This document shows, piece after piece, positions 32,681 to 35,148 of a stretch of DNA of 35,148 bases. A program made the position numbers and the translations under genes. This stretch comes from Prevotella sp. UBA746 (GTDB taxonomy: Bacteria; Bacteroidota; Bacteroidia; Bacteroidales; Bacteroidaceae). The notes beneath the pieces are model-generated. The model did no database searches and was not told the origin of the DNA. It worked only from the letters and a program-made list of their open reading frames with translations. How positions within the stretch are numbered: position 1 is the first letter of the stretch; every line of letters starts with the position of its first letter. The stretch is taken from positions 1 through 35,148 of the forward strand of contig DBKQ01000016.1 of the NCBI GenBank assembly GCA_002298545.1, in the 5' to 3' direction.

Positions 32681-34592
32681 TCTTGTTTCGCTTATGTTCC
32701 TGTCGCCTGTTGTCAGAGCTTCTCGTGTCCCTGTTTTTAGCCATAGCCTTATAGTCTGGTCTGTAGGCACCGGCATACAGTTGCGTGATAAGGTCAGCCC
32801 TTCCAATGCGTTTCAGTTCCCGTTCAATATTCCTTCTTTCCTCAGGCTTGTACCAGAAGAAGAACATTCGTTGTGCGAGTTTTTCCTTAGGCGTTTTAGC
32901 CGAGAATACGGGTTCCAAAGTATAAGGATGAAATCCAGTATACCATGTTTCCGTACTGATTGTCATTGGCGTAGGGGTGAAGTCCTGCACCTGCTCAAGG
33001 TGAAAATCCAGTTTCTTGGTCTTCACAGCAAGCTCCGCCATATCCTCCTCGTGACACCCCGGGTGACTACTTATAAAATACGGTATAATCTGCTGGTTGA
33101 GGTTCTCCTCCTTGTTTATCCTGTCGAAGATTCTTTTAAATTCTCCAAACAGTTCAAACGACGGTTTCCTCATAAGTCTCAAGACATTGTCGGAAGTATG
33201 CTCAGGCGCAACCTTTAGTCTGCCGCTCACATGTTTGCATATCAGTTCGCGGGTATATTCCTTAGCCGCTTGGTTAGTCTTCTCGTCCTTGCTCTTGTGC
33301 AGAAGTAAGTCATACCTCACGCCGCTGCCGATAAAGCTCTTCTTTATTCCCGGCAGAGCGTCAACAGAGCGGTAGATGTCGAGCAGTGCAGAATGGTCGG
33401 TGTTCAGGTTCGGACACACCTGAGGATTGATACATGAAGGGCGCTTGCATCTCTCGCATAGCGACTTGTTCTTGCCGCCCATGCCATACATGTTTGCTGA
33501 CGGTCCTCCGAGGTCGCTGAGATATCCCTTGAAATCATCCATCTGCGATATGAGTCTTACTTCCTTGAGAATACTCTTCTTACTTCTGCATACAATAAAT
33601 TTCCCCTGGTGGGCACTAATCGTACAGAAAGCGCATCCTCCGAAACATCCGCGGTGTATGTTTACAGAGAATTTGATCATATCAAAGGCTGGAATCCTTT
33701 TGTTTTTGTATTTAGGGTGGGGCAGACGCGTAAACGGTAAGTCGTATACCGCATCAAGTTCCTCCGTCGTCATTGGCGGATATGGCGGATTGACGACAAC
33801 GAATTCCTTGCCTATGCCCTGTATAATCCTTTGAGCATGGATTTTATTAGATTCCTCCTCGATTACCTTGAAGTTTTCAGCCTGCGCCTTCTTGTTTTGC
33901 AGACATTCTTCATGTGAGTGGATTTTTATGTCGTTATCATTAAATCCTCCGTCAATGCCAGCGGCATCAGTCATATAAACCGTCTGCGGTATATCCTTAA
34001 TATCCTTAATGCCGAAACCTTCAAGCATTTTGTTGCAGAGTTCAACGATAGCCTTCTCGCCCATACCATATATAATAAGGTCAGCTCCAGAGTCCTTTAG
34101 AATACACGGCATGAGTTTGTCTTTCCAGTAGTCGTAGTGGGTCAATCTTCGCATAGAAGCCTCAATACCGCCCAATACGACCGGAGTGTCGGGATATAGC
34201 TCCTTTAGGATTTTGGTATAAACAATAGTTGGATACTCCGGTCGGCAGTCGTGTCTGCCGTCGGGACTATAAGCATCTTCAGACCTCAATCTCTTGTTTG
34301 CTGTATATTTGTTTACCATAGAATCCATGCAACCCGGTGAGATGCCGAAGAAGAGTCTTGGCTTTCCCAATTTTTTAAAGTCACGGTAATCACCGTGCCA
34401 ATCCGGTTGTGGAACGATGGCAACCTTCAGTCCCTGTGCTTCAAGAACACGTCCGATGACAGCAGCTCCGAAAGACGGGTGGTCAATGTATGCGTCGCCA
34501 GAGAATAGAATGACGTCCAGTTCATTCCATCCCCTTAGTTCCACCTCTTTCTTGGTCGTCGGTAGCCAGTCTGTAAGTCTGTGTTCGCTCAT
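32604..34592 (-). CDS. YgiQ-family radical SAM protein
   Basis: A 662-residue protein with an N-terminal cobalamin-binding-like region (DVILFSGDAYIDHPSFGAAV, GGIEASMRRLTHYDYW) and a radical SAM core with the CxxxCxxC iron-sulfur motif at Cys316, Cys320 and Cys323. A second cysteine group follows at 379, 382, 387 and 393, as in YgiQ relatives. The C-terminal 45 residues are unusually rich in Arg, Lys and Asn, suggesting nucleic acid contact. The reaction is not known for the family. Its start codon overlaps the stop of the 106-residue gene by one base (TAATG), and its end overlaps the PP2C-like gene. Confidence 0.92.
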   Translation of the reverse strand: MSEHRLTDWLPTTKKEVELRGWNELDVILFSGDAYIDHPSFGAAVIGRVLEAQGLKVAIVPQPDWHGDYRDFKKLGKPRLFFGISPGCMDSMVNKYTANKRLRSEDAYSPDGRHDCRPEYPTIVYTKILKELYPDTPVVLGGIEASMRRLTHYDYWKDKLMPCILKDSGADLIIYGMGEKAIVELCNKMLEGFGIKDIKDIPQTVYMTDAAGIDGGFNDNDIKIHSHEECLQNKKAQAENFKVIEEESNKIHAQRIIQGIGKEFVVVNPPYPPMTTEELDAVYDLPFTRLPHPKYKNKRIPAFDMIKFSVNIHRGCFGGCAFCTISAHQGKFIVCRSKKSILKEVRLISQMDDFKGYLSDLGGPSANMYGMGGKNKSLCERCKRPSCINPQVCPNLNTDHSALLDIYRSVDALPGIKKSFIGSGVRYDLLLHKSKDEKTNQAAKEYTRELICKHVSGRLKVAPEHTSDNVLRLMRKPSFELFGEFKRIFDRINKEENLNQQIIPYFISSHPGCHEEDMAELAVKTKKLDFHLEQVQDFTPTPMTISTETWYTGFHPYTLEPVFSAKTPKEKLAQRMFFFWYKPEERRNIERELKRIGRADLITQLYAGAYRPDYKAMAKNRDTRSSDNRRQEHKRNKNENKRAKDYRENQPRAMRGRNRRER

Positions 34593-34912
34593 TAATCCTC
34601 GTTCTCAGCGTTCTCGTCGTTTTTCTCAACCCATTCGATATAGAGCAGAATAAGCTGGTGAAGTCCGAAAGCCTTCATGTTCTGATTGTAGATAACATCC
34701 AGACACAGGTCGATAAGTCCTTTGTCGGCACCTTTGTTTGATTCCAGCATAGACCTCATGTTCAGTTTCAGTTTGTCGAGAACAGCCTCGTCGATAAAAC
34801 CAGTGCTGTCGATAAGATTTTTCAGAAGAGAGTATTTCTTTATAGTCTGCAAGTGTTCTTCACTTACGTTGATGCTTCTTGTTCCCGAAGCGTTAGCTTG
34901 TATTTTATACAT
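34592..34912 (-). CDS. Small conserved protein of unknown function
   Basis: A 106-residue soluble, mostly helical protein that I do not recognise. The start MYKIQANASGTRSINVSEEH is followed by helices (LLKNLIDSTGFIDEAVLDKL, GLIDLCLDVIYNQNMKAFGL) and an acidic tail EKNDENAENED. There are no Cys clusters, membrane segments or known catalytic motifs. It is the first gene behind the promoter at 35000-35029, and its stop overlaps the ygiQ start by one base, so the two are translationally coupled. A helper role for the radical SAM protein is possible but unproven. Confidence 0.72.
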   Translation of the reverse strand: MYKIQANASGTRSINVSEEHLQTIKKYSLLKNLIDSTGFIDEAVLDKLKLNMRSMLESNKGADKGLIDLCLDVIYNQNMKAFGLHQLILLYIEWVEKNDENAENED

Positions 34913-34999
34913 GATTAAATTAATTTGTTATTGTTATTGATGTAACGCTCTTCAGTTCGTGTAAACCGTATTTCAGAAGTGCGTTTATTATAATTTCTA

Positions 35000-35029
35000 C
35001 AAAGGTAAAGTAAATCCTTGATACCGCAA
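35000..35029 (-). promoter_or_regulatory. Promoter of the 106-aa/ygiQ/PP2C/kdsB operon
   Basis: On the minus strand, TTG (35029-35027), 19 bases, then TACCTTTG (35007-35000), a full match. The leader is about 80 bases. Confidence 0.75.
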
Positions 35030-35079
35030 AAAAACAGATACTATTTTTTTGTAATGTTTTCATGTTCCAATCTCTTTGA

Positions 35080-35102
35080 ATTACCGCGAGCCTCGCGGTA
35101 AT
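35080..35102. repeat. GC-rich perfect palindrome at the window edge
   Basis: ATTACCGCGAG (35080-35090) and CTCGCGGTAAT (35092-35102) are exact inverted copies around a single base. It stands out in AT-rich sequence and has no T run on either side, so it is either an imperfect terminator of a gene beyond the window or an operator. Confidence 0.6.
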
Positions 35103-35148
35103 ATATATAATTTAAGTTTCTGTTTCAGACGAAAACCGATAAAACACC

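Noticed and set aside
32681..32806. Longer start for the PP2C-like protein
   Set aside because: These codons re-read the end of ygiQ in another frame and look unlike a phosphatase N-terminus.
34913..35148. Possible 6S-like or other small RNA gene at the window edge
   Set aside because: A promoter and a palindrome are present, but they are oriented for the ygiQ operon and no extended paired structure is visible.

Overview
The window looks like a chromosomal segment of a Bacteroidales bacterium, most like Prevotella and its relatives. Several intergenic regions carry the Bacteroidota promoter pattern TTG-N19-21-TAnnTTTG. Three secreted proteins end in the short Gly/Lys/Val-rich tail typical of type IX (Por) secretion cargo in this group. 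Lineage-typical proteins include a PorT-like barrel, a LysM/periplasmic-binding fusion, an OmpA with a PEG-type loop and an IF-3 with a long basic tail. I see no tRNA, rRNA, CRISPR array, insertion sequence or phage gene.

Layout. 1-7000 (minus strand): a xanthine permease, then a tight three-gene operon of exported proteins (M6-type metalloprotease, an Fn3/jelly-roll-like protein, and a protein with an A-B-B-B-A repeat layout), read from a promoter near 7116-7146. 7300-11080 (plus): LysM/PBP-like protein, outer-membrane barrel and POT-family peptide transporter. 11197-15309 (minus): lrgB, lrgA and the cobalamin nucleotide-loop genes cobC, cobS, cobT, cobU, starting at a promoter that leaves cobU almost leaderless. 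15551-18305 (plus): an OmpA-family protein, then infC-rpmI-rplT. 18384-23560 (minus): tex; rny, zapA and a ZapB-like coiled-coil gene as one unit; and a conserved gene of unknown function. 23736-31013 (plus): rfbA, a tyrosine autokinase (Wzc type), a small HAD-like protein, a GtrA-family membrane protein, glmS and fmt. 31091-34912 (minus): kdsB, a PP2C-like protein, a YgiQ-type radical SAM protein and a small unknown gene, apparently one operon.

How they work together. Most of the window is envelope biology and core housekeeping. GlmS supplies glucosamine-6-phosphate, RfbA makes dTDP-glucose, KdsB activates Kdo, Wzc controls polysaccharide export, and GtrA-type proteins often serve lipid-linked sugar transfer. 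The cob operon covers only the last steps of B12 assembly, so it fits salvage of cobinamide. The translation cluster infC-rpmI-rplT is the canonical one. The least explained parts are the secreted three-gene operon, the PP2C-like gene overlapping ygiQ, the 207-residue unknown beside the division/RNase Y operon, and a few non-coding structures: repeats at 1409-1498, the hairpin just before gtrA, and the palindrome at 35080-35102. I did not find a clear new defence or mobile system here. The secreted operon is the best candidate for something undescribed.
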